A DNA stretch of 64,000 bases, taken from assembly GCF_009208735.1 (NCBI RefSeq), contig NZ_WFLJ01000007.1, positions 62,001 to 126,000 of the forward strand. Direction: 5' to 3'. Both the position numbers and the translations under genes were made by a program. The notes beneath the pieces were generated by a model, which had not been told where the DNA came from, ran no database searches, and was given only the letters and a program-made list of their open reading frames with translations. Of this stretch, positions 17,025 through 26,433 are shown one piece after another (the first letter of the stretch is position 1; the number at the start of each line of letters is the position of its first letter). This DNA is from Janthinobacterium rivuli. GTDB taxonomy: Bacteria > Pseudomonadota > Gammaproteobacteria > Burkholderiales > Burkholderiaceae_D.

Positions 17025-17443
17025 TTCATAACCTCCGGAACAACAAAAATAGGATGGACCTGGACCACGGCTGCTGGCCGGACCACGTCTCAATAGCTCG
17101 ATTGCCTCATCGGAGTAAGAAACGTTGATCCACGATTATGTTAATTTGAGATATAGCAATAGTGCTTCTTGGCTAGATGTTTTTTATTTGGAACAACCAT
17201 CCTAGTGCAACCATGTACAAACAATAATGACAAGCCGGAGATACGTTTTTACCCTCTGAAACAGCTTACAAGCTACCTCAAATCATGCCATTCGACAAGG
17301 TCGAAAAGCCTGCAAATGACACCGACTCAAAGGCTCCAAGGGCACCGTTGCAGAAACGAAACAAAATGGATAGAGTGAGTCGGAATGCGGGCTACAGGCA
17401 CATATGGCGAGCTTGGCAATGTTACTGCGGTGGCCGCAGCGAC
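17025..17443. other. 419-bp intergenic stretch, no gene seen
   Basis: This separates the GT14 gene from the secreted lyase gene, both on the minus strand. It is AT-richer than its neighbours in its middle (17110-17250). I found no convincing open frame, terminator or well-spaced sigma-70 promoter. Its length suggests the lyase is transcribed separately. Confidence 0.4.
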
Positions 17444-18382
17444 TCAATTCCTGCCGTTATCCGCGTGACGCGCGGCATCCAGCATGTCGAGCACGGCGGC
17501 GGATTTGACGGTATCGAATTTACGCGCGAAAAATTTCCCGGATCCGATCAATGCCAGAAAATCGCCGGTATCGAAGATCGCGGGATCCTCACGCACCGGA
17601 TTCCAATCTATGTAGTGCAAAGAGACCTTATTCTCATTTTTCATTTCGCCGATCGCCCGCTGCAATACATCCTGTTCGTAATTCTGCAAGGTGGAAGCGA
17701 GGGGTGAATTGAGCACAATGGTTTGAAAAAAAATCTCGTCCGCGCAATTAACCGAATGGAAGAATTTTAGATAAATATAATTAGCCGGATCGGCAACAAA
17801 TGCCAGAAGATAGGCGACGACGGGTTGCGACAGGCACCACGACGTGGATCCCCGATACGGCTGCATGCCAAGGATAAACGTTCTTGCGGGCAGCATATTA
17901 CTGACTTCGCGCACCAAGCGATTGGCCACACGTCGCAGCCATCGACCAGGCAAGCGGGCATAGAGATCGTAGTAGCAGTGGCGGCGCACCTTGGCGACGA
18001 AATCGACACCTTCCGTCAAGGGGTAAAAGTTCATATAACTTGTGCCGCCTCCAGCTTCGAGATGAGCGCTGATCGCCCGCTGGCTGCGCAAGGGGTAATC
18101 CCGCCCGCTGAGGAAGACGTAGTAGTCATGGGGACCGTGCTGCGCGGCCAGTTGCAACAGGCTCAACATTGCGGAGACTTGGGAATATCCCCCCCAGTTC
18201 ACCCTAACCGGTGCGGCAACGAAATGCACCGGGGTCGAGGACACTGCCTCGCGAAACGGCGCCGCGTCGGACTTTGCATCGATGTGAGCATAAAAGTGCA
18301 CATCCGGTCCGGCCAGCGCACCGATCAGGCGCGCGAACAAAGTCGGCTGGTCGTGTGCCATGACCAGATAAGCAATTTTCAT
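17444..18382 (-). CDS. GT14 (core-2/I-branching type) glycosyltransferase
   Basis: 312 residues. The N-terminus IAYLVMAHDQPTLFARLI and the blocks FYAHIDAKSD, VNWGGYSQVSAMLSLL and YYVFLSGRDYPLR are typical of the GT14/Branch family (beta-1,6-GlcNAc and xylosyl transferases). It lacks the N-terminal membrane anchor of animal homologues and is predicted to be cytoplasmic. Bacterial members sit in EPS clusters, where they probably add a branch or side-chain sugar. ATG 18382 is preceded by GGAG. It follows the flippase by 50 bases and is probably the last gene of the epsD operon. Confidence 0.85.
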   Translation of the reverse strand: MKIAYLVMAHDQPTLFARLIGALAGPDVHFYAHIDAKSDAAPFREAVSSTPVHFVAAPVRVNWGGYSQVSAMLSLLQLAAQHGPHDYYVFLSGRDYPLRSQRAISAHLEAGGGTSYMNFYPLTEGVDFVAKVRRHCYYDLYARLPGRWLRRVANRLVREVSNMLPARTFILGMQPYRGSTSWCLSQPVVAYLLAFVADPANYIYLKFFHSVNCADEIFFQTIVLNSPLASTLQNYEQDVLQRAIGEMKNENKVSLHYIDWNPVREDPAIFDTGDFLALIGSGKFFARKFDTVKSAAVLDMLDAARHADNGRN

Positions 18383-18432
18383 TCATTCTCCAGTTCAACA
18401 ACAAGCGCCCAGGTTAATATGCCTGCTGGCGA

Positions 18433-19992
18433 TTATCTGGCTGACATCAACATGAACATGCGCGCCAGCCGTGGCGAGATGGCAGAGATGCTCGCCACCT
18501 CATCGCGACGAAACAAGATCACTTTGCGCAATAACAGATAATAGGCCAGTACGCCGCCCACAACAGCTGCCAGCAAGCCCAATGCCATCCAGTCGGCGAG
18601 CAGCCACAAGGCCAGGCGCGCCACCATGACGGCGCCGGCAACCGGCACACCCAGGCGCGATATGGCGCGCATACCCAAGCCTCCGAGCAGCAAGGGCTCG
18701 CGTTGAATCCAGCGCAAGATAGCAAATACCAGCAAATAAGGGACTGCGCTGACCATTATCAGCAGCGGAATATTACGCAGCCAAGCGGCCAGTCCGATCG
18801 CTGCATAGCAAATGAGCGACACCCAGATCCAGACCCGATTGTGCGGCCCGATACGGCCGATCGGATTGAGGCCGAGCCACAACGCTTCACCGAGAGTCAT
18901 GGCGCCTAGCTGGAATAACAGCAGGATGGCGACCCACGTTTCCGAGCCATATCGGTTATGCGTCAGCCAGTCGATCAGCGGCACGCCACAGCCCAGCAGG
19001 ACGCCGATGCCGAGGCCGAGAATGACGAAGTTCAGCCGGATCAGCAGTGAAATCATCAGGCGGATGCGGCCAAAATCGCCGCGCGCGGCGAAATCGCTGG
19101 CCAACGCCGGCTCTATCATGCCCTTCATCATAAAAATCGGCATGAACTGATATGCGCGATCGGCTATGGTCTGAAAGAAACCGAAGGACGCTGTCGCCAT
19201 AGGCGTAGCAAAGGCACCGACGATAACTTTCATCAACCCGCCGCGAAAAGGCAAACTCAGCATATAAGTCATCTGCGTGCCGAGGCTGTCAGCGACCAGC
19301 GTCTTCCAAGTAAAGGCGAAGACCAGCGGCCCGGCCACAGGCGCCTTGCGGCGCAAGGCGAGAAATTCACGCGCCAGCACGACCAGCATGGCGGCGGCAA
19401 ACAGGCTTTCCGTGACGATCATCACATCAGCCACCATGAAGGCATCGAGCGCGCCGCTGCAGGCCAGCCAGCCGATGATGACAGCAATGCGCAGGAAGGT
19501 CATACTGGTCTGTAAGATTGCCTGCCGCCCCTGTTGGCCCAGGCTGTTGCAAAAAACCGCAAAGGTATCCGTGAAGGCCATGGCAACGGCGAACAGCGCA
19601 TATTGCACCGACAGCAAGCGCACTTCCCTCAAGATAGCTGCAGGCAAGATCAAGTGACCGGCAAGCCAGAATAACAATAACAACAACAGGATGGCCAGCT
19701 GCCGCACGGCGATCAAGCCTGTCATCAATACCAGCATTTCGCGCCAGCGCATGTCCTCTCGCAGCGGCGGCATGAAGCGATACACGACCCGATCCATACC
19801 GAACATGGTGGCGAACACCAGCAAGCCATTAGCCGCAGTGAAAATCGTAAAGGATACATAGTCGGCCACGCTCAGGTTGCGCACCAGGACAAACTGAAAC
19901 CATAGTGCGGCCAAGGCCACGCCGATCTTTGCTACCGCGAACCACTTTGCCTGCAATATCACCCGCGCAGCGTGATATGGACTATCAGCCAT
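18433..19992 (-). CDS. Polysaccharide flippase (Wzx-like)
   Basis: 519 residues with about twelve to fourteen hydrophobic helices, in the MATE/Wzx superfamily pattern (VILQAKWFAVAKIGVALAALWFQFVLVRN at the start). It would flip the undecaprenyl-linked repeat unit to the periplasmic side. The start is ATG 19992, overlapping the polymerase gene's stop by eight bases; the longer open frame antisense to the ligase tail is not credible. It is next to the polymerase, as expected for a Wzx/Wzy-dependent system. Confidence 0.85.
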   Translation of the reverse strand: MADSPYHAARVILQAKWFAVAKIGVALAALWFQFVLVRNLSVADYVSFTIFTAANGLLVFATMFGMDRVVYRFMPPLREDMRWREMLVLMTGLIAVRQLAILLLLLLFWLAGHLILPAAILREVRLLSVQYALFAVAMAFTDTFAVFCNSLGQQGRQAILQTSMTFLRIAVIIGWLACSGALDAFMVADVMIVTESLFAAAMLVVLAREFLALRRKAPVAGPLVFAFTWKTLVADSLGTQMTYMLSLPFRGGLMKVIVGAFATPMATASFGFFQTIADRAYQFMPIFMMKGMIEPALASDFAARGDFGRIRLMISLLIRLNFVILGLGIGVLLGCGVPLIDWLTHNRYGSETWVAILLLFQLGAMTLGEALWLGLNPIGRIGPHNRVWIWVSLICYAAIGLAAWLRNIPLLIMVSAVPYLLVFAILRWIQREPLLLGGLGMRAISRLGVPVAGAVMVARLALWLLADWMALGLLAAVVGGVLAYYLLLRKVILFRRDEVASISAISPRLARMFMLMSAR

Positions 19993-21616
19993 GCGGCGCA
20001 CTCGCCGGGGCGACTTGCGGCGGCTTGGCCCAAGCCCGGACGTGTCTGACGGCTTGCTGGCCACGCACCGGCTGCCGCACGTCGGTCCGCGCGCCAAAAC
20101 GCGCGATCTGCACGACACACGACAGGCAGAAGACGAACAGCAGCTGACTACCCGTATCGTCCATCAGGGTGCGGTTATAGATCAACAGGGAAGCGAACAT
20201 CACCAACACGCCAGTAGAAGTTTCCATGATGGCCATCTGCATGGGGCTGCCACGGGCCTCTTTCATGTAGCGCCAGCCGGCCATGATGCCGAACAATATC
20301 ATCGCCACATAGGCCAGGCATCCCACCAACCCTACATCCCACAGCAACACGGACATGGCCATTGAATCGACATGCAGAGGAGCAAAGCGCTGGTATAGGG
20401 GGCCCTCACCCAGCCCTGGTCCGGACTTGATGGCGCCAGGGCCATAGCCGATCAAGCGCGTCGGCGTAGTGGCCAGATGATCGCGTGCCCAGATAGCCAG
20501 CGCCGCGCCACGCCCCACCTCGCCCGTTTCATAGCTGAAGCTATTCGGATCGAAGAAGTAGCCGCCGCCGGCTTTCAACTTGCCGCTAAGCGTATGCTGG
20601 CTGTCGAGCTGCTTGCCCCAGTAAAGGGCGTTATAAGTCAAATAAATCGTACCGCCCAATATTACGGCAAGCACCGTATACCATATCACGGACAGGATGT
20701 TCTTCATGATGCGCTTACGCAGCACAATCGCCAGCGCGATAGGCAGCCAGATGAAGGCGGCCTTGACCTCACCCAGCAAAATTATCGCCAGGCACACGGC
20801 ACAAATGATAGAGGCGCGCCTCCCTGTCATGAGACCGCGGTTCCACAGCGCCAGGCTATAGCTTATGACCGCGATCACGAACATTACCAGCAAGGCACTA
20901 TTGCCGCCGCCGAGGGGATTGCCGCCAAACGTACCCACCACCGAGTCATGGCCAGTAAACACACGCTTGCTGGAAATAAAGAAATGCTGATAAAACACCA
21001 CAGGCAACTGTAGCATCGCCACGACGATGAGTATCCACCACAGACGCTTCAATTGTTCGGGGCTCCAGCGGCCCCATGCAAAGGCCAGCAGCACGCCGAA
21101 CATGGGCCAGGATGACTTGATGGCGACGACGAGCTGTGCCGTCGCCGAACGGTTCAATACCGCGCTGGCGCAGAAACACGTCGCATACACCAGCAGCGAC
21201 ACCATCACGCCAGCATCGGCCGTGCCCATATCCGGCTTGACCCTGGCGCCACGGGAAAACATCAGCTCTATCAAGGCGCGCAAGGTAAATAATACTGCCA
21301 GGCCAACCACGACCCAGGGCGCTTGCCGGTTGCCAAGAAAGTACACGGCGGACCCCTGCACCACAAATGTCAGCACGAACACCGCCAGCAAGAGCTGGTA
21401 GGCATTCAGTATGAAAAAAATCAGGGCTACAAAAATGGCTCCGCCAAACAGCGTGACAATCACGGGCGAACCCAGACCGACGATGGCGCCCATGAAGAGC
21501 GCCAGGATCACGACGACAAAAAACAGCAGTACCGGCATGGCGCGCGATGCTGAAGGGCGGGCGCGTTTGCGCGCACCTAACGGAGCCGACCCCTTGATTC
21601 CAAACGCAAACTTCAT
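19985..21616 (-). CDS. O-antigen ligase/polymerase-family membrane protein (Wzy-like)
   Basis: 543 residues with about ten to twelve membrane helices and a large periplasmic loop around residues 330-420, with LIGYGPGAIKSGPGLGEGPLYQRFAPLHVDSM, the Wzy_C/O-antigen ligase pattern. It probably polymerises the flipped EPS repeat units. It lies between epsI and the flippase, with 15 bases upstream and an 8-base overlap downstream. The same family includes true O-antigen ligases, but the EPS context favours polymerase. Confidence 0.83.
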   Translation of the reverse strand: MKFAFGIKGSAPLGARKRARPSASRAMPVLLFFVVVILALFMGAIVGLGSPVIVTLFGGAIFVALIFFILNAYQLLLAVFVLTFVVQGSAVYFLGNRQAPWVVVGLAVLFTLRALIELMFSRGARVKPDMGTADAGVMVSLLVYATCFCASAVLNRSATAQLVVAIKSSWPMFGVLLAFAWGRWSPEQLKRLWWILIVVAMLQLPVVFYQHFFISSKRVFTGHDSVVGTFGGNPLGGGNSALLVMFVIAVISYSLALWNRGLMTGRRASIICAVCLAIILLGEVKAAFIWLPIALAIVLRKRIMKNILSVIWYTVLAVILGGTIYLTYNALYWGKQLDSQHTLSGKLKAGGGYFFDPNSFSYETGEVGRGAALAIWARDHLATTPTRLIGYGPGAIKSGPGLGEGPLYQRFAPLHVDSMAMSVLLWDVGLVGCLAYVAMILFGIMAGWRYMKEARGSPMQMAIMETSTGVLVMFASLLIYNRTLMDDTGSQLLFVFCLSCVVQIARFGARTDVRQPVRGQQAVRHVRAWAKPPQVAPASAPHG

Positions 21617-21631
21617 GATGGTTTCCCTTGT

Positions 21632-22321
21632 CTATACACCGGGTGCGCCGATCAGTCTGGTACGCGTTTCCTGGCTCACTGCATTCAACAAATCATTCAC
21701 AAACTTATCTTGCAAGCGATAACCGGCAGCCGTGTCGGCACCGATCGACGACACACGCACCAACATTCCGTCGGGTACGGTGCCTGTCAGGCCCAGACGA
21801 ATCTGGGTCAGCTTCTGCCCTATGCCAGGTTTGATGAGCTCATTACCGATCGTAATCCAGTAACTGATTGGTTCGCGGCGCTCGCCACTTACCGCCATCA
21901 AGCGCTTGACAGGCAGGCGGCCAAAAGCAGTTCCCATATCCTCGACCTTGTCCGACTCCACCGAGAAGCCCTGCGCCGCGTAACACACCTCAGGGCGATG
22001 CAAGCCCAGTCCTTCGCTCTGGTCACCGCCATAGGCAATCGACAACATTACCCGACTACCATCGCGATTGATGTAGGTGCGAGTGACCGTCTGGTTATAC
22101 AATTTGTCGAGTTTCGCCTGCACCTCGGGGTCAAGCTTGAGCGGCACGATGCTGGTATCAACCTGCCATTCGGCAAAGCTCGACGGTATCATCGCGTCCA
22201 GATTGAAGCGAGGCTGTGAATCGGCCTGCCTGGCCGTTGGCGTCAACGCTTTCGTCATACCGGCCGAGGCCAGCATCAACGCGCACAGGATTAGGCTGAT
22301 GGAAAGGGGTTTCGTGATCAT
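21632..22321 (-). CDS. epsI: Exosortase B-associated protein EpsI
   Basis: 229 residues. An N-terminal membrane anchor/signal (MITKPLSISLILCALMLASAG) is followed by the EpsI domain, with SFAEWQ near residue 50, SIAYGGDQSEGLGLHRPEVCYAAQGF in the middle, and a PISYWITIGN block. EpsI proteins are found next to, or fused with, exosortases; they are thought to assist EPS export or sorting in the periplasm. ATG 22321 overlaps the xrtB stop as ATGA, so the two are translationally coupled. The longer frame upstream is antisense noise within xrtB. Confidence 0.92.
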   Translation of the reverse strand: MITKPLSISLILCALMLASAGMTKALTPTARQADSQPRFNLDAMIPSSFAEWQVDTSIVPLKLDPEVQAKLDKLYNQTVTRTYINRDGSRVMLSIAYGGDQSEGLGLHRPEVCYAAQGFSVESDKVEDMGTAFGRLPVKRLMAVSGERREPISYWITIGNELIKPGIGQKLTQIRLGLTGTVPDGMLVRVSSIGADTAAGYRLQDKFVNDLLNAVSQETRTRLIGAPGV

Positions 22322-23226
22322 GGCTCGCTCCCGACGATGCTGCCAGCCTTGGCCGCACGCTTTTTGACAATCCATTGTAAGAAGGAATCCATGCTGAGTA
22401 TCAAGGTCAGTGCGGTCAGGAAGAGCACCATGCCGGCAAAACCGTGCAAGAATCCCTGCCCTGCGGCATCGCCAAAATAATAGGTGATCAGACACAGCAC
22501 GATGACACGAATCACGTTCGCAAGAAACGAGATCGGAATGATTAACAGGGCCAGCATGACGTTGCGGAATGCAGAAGTATGACGCACCAAATTCAGATAG
22601 AACAGACCCAGCGCCTCCAGAGTCAGCAAGGTTTGCAAGCCGGCACAAGCATCGGCCACCAGTAACTGGTATTGACCGATTTGCAGGATAACGCCACTAC
22701 GGGCGATCGGATAACCTGCCATGAACAGCAGGTGTTCGGTCACATACGACACTGCCATTTTCATCGGCATTGTCAGCATGCTCACCAAGGGACCAGGCAA
22801 CGGCACCATGAACAACATGAAAAAGAAGGGGAACCATAGCAGCACCAGTGCGCGTGCGCCGCGCTTGATCAGCAAGACAGCAACCAGCGCCAGGATGAAC
22901 GACAGAATTTCGAAGGCCGTGATCAGCTGCGATCTACCGACGATATACAGCAGCATCGCCAGCACGGCCAGAGGCCAGCCAGCGGCCGCCGGCTTAACTG
23001 GGGCGGCCAGTACGGCCGGCCAGGTGCGATACGCCAGCCACAGCGACAGAAACAGAATGATCGGGCCATGCGCCTGCTCTTCCGTAGTCCACATACCATT
23101 AAATAGCGTGTAGAAAGTCGGGACGAACAGGCAGGCAAGCCCCAATAGCACAGGCCACCATTCCGGCATTGCCATGCGCAAGCCCGTGAGCGGTGCCACC
23201 GGCCATGGCTGGATATCGCGTGCCAT
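22318..23226 (-). CDS. xrtB: Exosortase B
   Basis: 302 residues with eight predicted membrane helices, the EpsH/XrtB length. The catalytic triad expected for exosortases is present: Cys194 in VADACAGLQTL, Arg240 in LANVIRVI and His261 in FLHGFAG. It cleaves proteins carrying C-terminal PEP-CTERM signals, of which four are visible in this window (11-754, 1962-2540, 2625-3182, 36617-37360). It is coupled to epsG upstream (1-base overlap) and epsI downstream (4-base overlap). Assignment to type B rests on the EpsD/E/F/G/I/L partners. Confidence 0.95.
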   Translation of the reverse strand: MARDIQPWPVAPLTGLRMAMPEWWPVLLGLACLFVPTFYTLFNGMWTTEEQAHGPIILFLSLWLAYRTWPAVLAAPVKPAAAGWPLAVLAMLLYIVGRSQLITAFEILSFILALVAVLLIKRGARALVLLWFPFFFMLFMVPLPGPLVSMLTMPMKMAVSYVTEHLLFMAGYPIARSGVILQIGQYQLLVADACAGLQTLLTLEALGLFYLNLVRHTSAFRNVMLALLIIPISFLANVIRVIVLCLITYYFGDAAGQGFLHGFAGMVLFLTALTLILSMDSFLQWIVKKRAAKAGSIVGSEP

Positions 23227-24116
23227 CAGAAATCTACCAGGACAGAGCCGACCAGCTCCGCGCCAGAATTAGCCAATTGCTCGGAGACTGCAGCTACGTC
23301 ATCAAGCAAAGTCTTGTTCTTGCGCACCACCAACAATACGCCGTGTGCGCGTCCGGCGATCGCCAGCGCATCGGCTCCGGAGGTAAACGCCGATGTGTCG
23401 TACAACACGATATCGTGCTGCGCCTCAAGCTGATTAACCAGTCCACCAAAGGATGAGCGGCTCAGCAACTCCTGTGGATTCGGCGGCAAGGTACCCGCCC
23501 CCAATACGGACAGCGACACGAATGATTCAACCTTGGCCACTGCATGCAGGTCGGCACGGCCGGCGAGCACATCGGACAAGCCCTGCTTGCCCTTCAAATC
23601 AAAGATCTCGTGCTGGCTAGGCTGACGCAGGTTGGCATCGACCAGCAGGGTGTTTTCACCTAGCTGGGAAAATACCACGGCCAGGTTAGCGGCAAACAGG
23701 CTGGCGCCATCACCGGGTTCGATGCTGGCAATGATGAGCGACTTATTGCCACGCGAGAACCAGCGTAACATCAACTGGCTGCGCACCGCGCGCAAGGTTT
23801 CCACTTGGCGGCTGAATGGCTCATAAGCTGCCACCAGCTTGCTGGAGAACTTCGCCTCACCCGGTTGCAGATACGGGTAGTCGAATTGCTGCGCCAGTAT
23901 TTGCTGGATGTCAGCTTCAGTAATCAGCCCCAGACGCAATGCTGCTTCGCCGAAGCGGATGCCCAGCTCCTTCTGCATGCGCAGCACGCGCTCCGCATGT
24001 TCAGGTGTGATCTTGCCAGCTTCCAGCAACAGCCGGCCCATGCTCGAATCACCGCGCCCTGGCGCGGTGGCAGGTGCGGGGGCAGCCACCGCCGTATGTT
24101 TCAACGTTGTATCCAT
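23226..24116 (-). CDS. epsG: EpsG, chain-length-determinant tyrosine-kinase-like protein with altered P-loop
   Basis: 296 residues. Residues ~25-85 form a GspE-N-like helical domain (GRLLLEAGKITPEHAERVL), which is typical of EpsG. Residues ~105-296 form the BY-kinase/MinD-like domain. The Walker A region reads EPGDGASLFAANLA, with Ala138 where the catalytic Lys (or Arg) is expected. Walker A' TLLVDANLRQP (Asp160) is intact. There is no C-terminal tyrosine cluster; the protein ends GSVLVDF. Partner of EpsF in controlling EPS chain length. AGGA precedes ATG 24116 by six bases. Nucleotide hydrolysis is doubtful. Confidence 0.9.
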   Translation of the reverse strand: MDTTLKHTAVAAPAPATAPGRGDSSMGRLLLEAGKITPEHAERVLRMQKELGIRFGEAALRLGLITEADIQQILAQQFDYPYLQPGEAKFSSKLVAAYEPFSRQVETLRAVRSQLMLRWFSRGNKSLIIASIEPGDGASLFAANLAVVFSQLGENTLLVDANLRQPSQHEIFDLKGKQGLSDVLAGRADLHAVAKVESFVSLSVLGAGTLPPNPQELLSRSSFGGLVNQLEAQHDIVLYDTSAFTSGADALAIAGRAHGVLLVVRKNKTLLDDVAAVSEQLANSGAELVGSVLVDF

Positions 24117-24124
24117 AAAAAATC

Positions 24125-25534
24125 CTAATTTAAGCGAAGGCGACGTGGAGCGATCGATTTGAACAAGCCGAAACGCTTGCGTGGCTTGCCAGTCCAGTCA
24201 ATGACGCCCAGCACGGGCACTTGTGCATGCTCGGACAAGTCGCTGTCGGAGCGCACACGGCGGTCCAACATCTCTGCGAGAATTGCCAAGCCCAGGCCCA
24301 GCATGGTTCCCAGGAAAAACGACAACACGGTATTGAGCAACACTTTCGGTCCCGAAGGTTCGATCGGTGGCGCGGCGGGATTAAGTACGGCCACATCGGA
24401 TTGGTCAGACTGTCCCTCGATGCGGGTTTGCGAGAAGCGCTGCGATGCGATGTCAAAGGCGCGCTGCGCATTCTCAACATCCTTACTCAGCACATTCATT
24501 TCATCGCGGGTGCGGTTCAGTTCCAGCACGCGCGTCTTTTGAGCCTGCAGGGCCGAGCGGATGGCGCCTTCGCGTTGCTGGAAAATCTGTGCGTTATTGC
24601 CAACGCTACGCGAAGCGACCGCCATTTGCTCTCGCAAATCGGCACGCAGCTTTTCCACCTCAGCCTTAGCGCTCTGGTACTGCGGGTGATTGCTGCTCAA
24701 ACGCTGCGATACCTCGGCGAATTTCGACTCTGCATTGCCCAGGCCTATTTTCAAATTTTGAATCAAGGGATTCGATGCGACGTCTGGCGAATCGGCAGAA
24801 CGGCTGCCTGCTGCCATGCTCTGGCGCGACATCGCTTCCATCGACTGTCCCTGGGCGACTACGAGCTGCGCGGATAAGTCATTGAGGCGGTTCGACTCCA
24901 CGTCCAGGCGGTTGTCGAGACTGACAATGCCATTATCCTGCTGGTACTTGGACAATTTACTTTGTGCCACTTCAACATTGTCACGCAGGAGCTTGATCTG
25001 CGAGTCGAAATACAAAGCAGCCTTTTTCATCGGATCAACTTTGAGCTGAATATTGATTTTCTGATATTCATCCGAAAAAGCGTTAGCAATGGCGGCAACA
25101 AATTGCGGATCGGCTCCCTTGAAGCTGATATCGACTACACTACTTTCGCGCGACGGCACCACTTCCAGCTTTTTCAGCAACAAATCGGCCAGCCAGTCGC
25201 GTACCGTCCCCTTACCGTCGGTTGCCTCGCGGAATTGTTCGATGACGGCGGGACTCTGCGCCAAGCCTAGGCTGTCAACGACACGCAAAGCGACATTCTT
25301 GCTGCTGATTATGTCGATTTGCGTCGCCATATAACCAGGCAACAGTTGACCAGGCATGGTCAGGCCAGTCAGTGGATCGACGCCCTTGTAATTAAGCACC
25401 AGCGAACTGGTTGCCTGATATGTCTTGGGCAACAACAAGCTGACTAATAGCGTCGTCGCCACAGTGATCAGCAACGTGATCACCACGATCCGCATACGGG
25501 CTCGCAGAATCAGTAAAATTTGGGAAAAATTCAT
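24125..25534 (-). CDS. epsF: EpsF, chain length determinant (Wzz-type) protein
   Basis: 469 residues. It has an N-terminal membrane helix (IVVITLLITVATTLLVSLL), a Wzz domain, and a long periplasmic coiled-coil region at ~165-385 rich in heptads. A second membrane helix (~400-425) sits beside the PxxP-like motif APPIEPSGPKVLLN, and a short cytoplasmic tail contacts the kinase. It sets polymer length and bridges the inner-membrane assembly to the EpsE channel. It ends eight bases before epsG. The cytoplasmic tail lacks a kinase domain, which is supplied separately. Confidence 0.93.
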   Translation of the reverse strand: MNFSQILLILRARMRIVVITLLITVATTLLVSLLLPKTYQATSSLVLNYKGVDPLTGLTMPGQLLPGYMATQIDIISSKNVALRVVDSLGLAQSPAVIEQFREATDGKGTVRDWLADLLLKKLEVVPSRESSVVDISFKGADPQFVAAIANAFSDEYQKINIQLKVDPMKKAALYFDSQIKLLRDNVEVAQSKLSKYQQDNGIVSLDNRLDVESNRLNDLSAQLVVAQGQSMEAMSRQSMAAGSRSADSPDVASNPLIQNLKIGLGNAESKFAEVSQRLSSNHPQYQSAKAEVEKLRADLREQMAVASRSVGNNAQIFQQREGAIRSALQAQKTRVLELNRTRDEMNVLSKDVENAQRAFDIASQRFSQTRIEGQSDQSDVAVLNPAAPPIEPSGPKVLLNTVLSFFLGTMLGLGLAILAEMLDRRVRSDSDLSEHAQVPVLGVIDWTGKPRKRFGLFKSIAPRRLRLN

Positions 25535-25598
25535 AATCTAACTCTCAACTCTCTAAAATACCAGCCGTATCGCGGTAAGAATCCAGCTCTGGTCTTGA

Positions 25599-26387
25599 TC
25601 AGAACAGACTTTCTTGTACATAGACAACATCATCCACTTGCAGCAAGTCGTCATGTTTGGCCGTGATGACCTGCATCACGCCATTCGCGTCGCGGCGCTT
25701 GATGCGCATGTTGCGCTCGGTGCCGCGTACCGTAAGGCCGCCACCGACCGACAAGGCTTGCAGGACCGTCATGCTGCGTTCCAGACGAAAGGCGCCAGGA
25801 CGCTGCACTTCGCCATAAATGTAGAAGCGTGGCGCACGTTCAACATAAATCACGTCATTACCAGCCAGGTCGAAATCCCGGTTCAGGTCCGCGTTGCGCA
25901 CCATATCGATAACGTCGATGCTTTCCTTGCTCGGCTTCCCACCGCGTTTGCGGATCAGGCTAACCGTATCGCCGCCTTCAACGCCAATGCCGCCGGCCAT
26001 TGCCAGCAAATCCATCACGCTGCGCTTGCCTTCAATCGGATAGCGGCCTGGACGGTTGACCTGCCCCAACACGGATACCTGCTGGCTTTGCAGAGACGTG
26101 ACGATGATATTGACCTGAGCCTTTCGCAGGAAATTGCCGCTTTCAAGCAATCCGCCAATTTTCTTTTCCGCCGCTGAGACAGACAGTCCGCCCAACGCCA
26201 CATTGCCTACCAATGGAAAAGTGATTTCGCCCGCCTCGCTCACTCGCGTCTCCAGCGCCAGATCGGGATTGCCATACACGGAAATTTTTAACACATCTCC
26301 AGCTCCCAGCTGCACGTCTGCCGCGCCAGCAAACCCGGCGCTCAGGGCCAGCAAGCACGCCATACACCACATCGAAAATCGTTTCAT
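25599..26387 (-). CDS. epsE: EpsE, polysaccharide export outer-membrane protein (Wza-like)
   Basis: 262 residues. A signal peptide (1-22, ending AGAA) is followed by the Poly_export domain (VQLGAGDVLKISVYGNPDL) and two SLBB domains (QVSVLGQVNRPGRYPI and FYIYGEVQRPGAFRL). It is expected to form the octameric outer-membrane pore for EPS. The signal peptide contains Cys9, but there is no clear lipobox at the cleavage site, unlike classical Wza. It follows epsD by 46 bases and precedes epsF by 64. Confidence 0.93.
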   Translation of the reverse strand: MKRFSMWCMACLLALSAGFAGAADVQLGAGDVLKISVYGNPDLALETRVSEAGEITFPLVGNVALGGLSVSAAEKKIGGLLESGNFLRKAQVNIIVTSLQSQQVSVLGQVNRPGRYPIEGKRSVMDLLAMAGGIGVEGGDTVSLIRKRGGKPSKESIDVIDMVRNADLNRDFDLAGNDVIYVERAPRFYIYGEVQRPGAFRLERSMTVLQALSVGGGLTVRGTERNMRIKRRDANGVMQVITAKHDDLLQVDDVVYVQESLF

Positions 26388-26433
26388 GATACGCTCACTT
26401 CATAGTCAATTAACAAGCAAAAAAAGCTGCGGC

